64,000 nt of DNA, from assembly GCF_965638725.1 (NCBI RefSeq), contig NW_027472018.1, forward strand, positions 186,001-250,000. Direction: 5' to 3'. The DNA comes from Aptenodytes patagonicus. Its lineage: Eukaryota; Chordata; Aves; Sphenisciformes; Spheniscidae. The translations under genes were made by a program, and so were the position numbers. The notes beneath the pieces are model-generated. The model was given only the letters and a program-made list of their open reading frames with translations, did no database searches and was not told the origin of the DNA. This document shows positions 62,727 through 64,000 of the stretch, piece by piece. Position 1 is the first letter of the stretch. Every line of letters begins with the position of its first letter.

Positions 62727-62907
62727 TGTGTGCGCGCGTATGTGTGCATGCGCGTGTGGGGAAGGACAGCAAAGGCAGTTGAGCCTGCGTGTCAGGAAGA
62801 GAAGGTGCTCCCAAGGGACACAGCAGTGTACATTGAGATGTGCAGAGGGGGTCACCGCAAGGGACCGGGAGTGTCACTGCTGTGTATATGGTGGTGGTGG
62901 TGGTGGG
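62727..62907. repeat. Short (TG)n/(CG)n and (GGT)n microsatellites
   Basis: A purine-pyrimidine alternating tract at 62727-62760 (tgtgtgtgcgcgcgtatgtg) and seven GGT/TGG units at 62889-62907. The former could form Z-DNA. Confidence 0.7.
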
Positions 62908-63429
62908 GCAGATGCCATATGGGGTGCAGCGCGTGCACACAGCGCAGTGGGGCTGGGAGGCAGCAGAAGGGCCATGTGGGGTGTGTGCATGCACTGGGGG
63001 CAGGGGGGGGTCACACTGCAGGCACAGGAGGGAGGGCACAGACAGCGCGGGCTTCATGGTGCATGTGGAGGCTTGCTGCAAGACGCACTGGCAGGGTTAT
63101 GGGGCAGAGGGGCAACACGGAGCTGGACAAGGTCCCCCAGGAACCACAGAACAAGGGGAGTGTGGAGCTGATGGAGATGGGGGATCGGCCATGGCGTGGC
63201 AATGCCAGGCACAGGCTGCTTTTCTCCTGCCAGGATGGAGCAGGAAGCTCGCAGGGTCTGTAATGAGCAGGAGTGACTTGTTAGCACTGAATTAAGAGGC
63301 TTGGCAGAAGGGAGTGCACGGGTGACACAAGCTGCATGGGGCAGGCAGGAGCTGAGCAATAGCAGCTGGAATCCCCAGCAATCTGGTAAGCGCAGCTCAG
63401 CCCCGCACTCCCAAGCTTGCTGAGATCGG

Positions 63430-63640
63430 CCTCCCGACAGCCCCTGACAGTTGGTATTAATCACGCGCATCGCCCCAACACAACTCTTTACTGGCCATCA
63501 ATTTCCCGTGGGTTTTAAAACTAAAAAACAAAGACAAAACCGCGTCGTTTGGCCGCCACTGAGAAGCACATTAAGGGGCTGTCAGCTTCTCGCCATGCAC
63601 CCTGCATCACTCTTTAAGCACATGAGAAGTTCATTATCCC
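63430..63640. promoter_or_regulatory. Candidate regulatory block in AGAP3 intron
   Basis: It contains GGTATTAATCACGCGCATCG, CCATCAATTTCCCGTGGG, TTTTAAAACTAAAAAACAAA and CACATTAAGGGGCTGTC: AT-rich cores with embedded CpG, unlike the neighbouring intron. Confidence 0.35.
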
Positions 63641-64000
63641 CGGAGCTCTGGCAGCCATGGGGATGCTGGCGTAGGGAGCGTCGCAAAGGTGCTCCTACCG
63701 TCAGACATGCCTGGTGGCTCCCCAGGGCCATCCCGGCTGCCCAAAACAGGAGTCAGAGGTCCCGGGCACAGAGGAGGCACGGCTGCAGTGGGGGCTCTGG
63801 GCTTGTCTGCGGCAGGACAGGGCACTCCTGGCCGCAGCACTTTGCTGGGCTTTGATCTCGAGCAGACTTTCCTGATGGTCCCTGCAGGCTGATGCTTCAA
63901 CCCCACTGTGGTGATGAGCTCTTCCCTGGGGCTGCTGCGACTTCCCCTGACAGCCTGACACCAAGTTTGCCAGCCTGTGGGTGCTCCCTGACAGCCTGAG

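Overview
The window is avian nuclear DNA. It carries several CR1 LINE copies, including one that is nearly full length, and three solo LTRs of a TATA-containing family with 5-bp target duplications. It also holds three vertebrate developmental or signalling genes with canonical GT-AG introns. The young CR1 and this LTR type suggest a neoavian rather than a galliform bird; this is an inference, and the species cannot be named.

The gene layout is a conserved amniote synteny block (IQCA1L)-ASB10-GBX1-AGAP3, read here in reverse relative to human 7q36. From left to right: (1) 0.67-1.17 kb, two exon-like relics that resemble the C-terminus of the AAA protein IQCA1L, with frame breaks and an early stop. 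(2) 3.65-12.34 kb, ASB10 on the + strand: two alternative first coding exons (3655-3967 and 7589-7811), each ending in phase 1, and four shared exons that complete the ankyrin array and SOCS box (461 or 431 aa). A solo LTR lies between the two first exons. (3) 12.3-33.7 kb, intergenic DNA with an ancient CR1/L3-type LINE (16.1-17.6 kb) and a transposon cluster (18.7-26.8 kb). The cluster includes a nearly complete CR1 with intact ORF1 and an ORF2 broken by two single-base deletions. (4) 35.08-41.84 kb, GBX1 on the + strand in two exons (326 aa, homeodomain 224-283), set in strong CpG islands, with a poly(A) signal at 42106. (5) 42.1-50.4 kb, intergenic DNA with an old CR1 fragment, an AT-rich repeat and a block rich in TAAT cores at 49.06-49.34 kb that looks like a conserved enhancer. 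(6) 50.4-54.6 kb on the - strand, the last five coding exons of AGAP3 (second half of the PH domain, ArfGAP zinc finger, ankyrin repeats, tail), followed to the right edge by a large AGAP3 intron with a solo LTR and several enhancer-like AT-rich islands.

GBX1 and AGAP3 are convergent; ASB10 and GBX1 are in tandem. GBX1 is a homeodomain regulator of neural patterning, ASB10 an ankyrin/SOCS-box protein presumed to recruit a cullin-5 ubiquitin ligase, and AGAP3 an Arf GTPase-activating protein. Their co-location is not an operon, but GBX1 may be controlled by elements in the introns of its neighbours, which would help explain why the block stays together. No CRISPR array, tRNA gene, rRNA gene or bacterial-type feature was seen.
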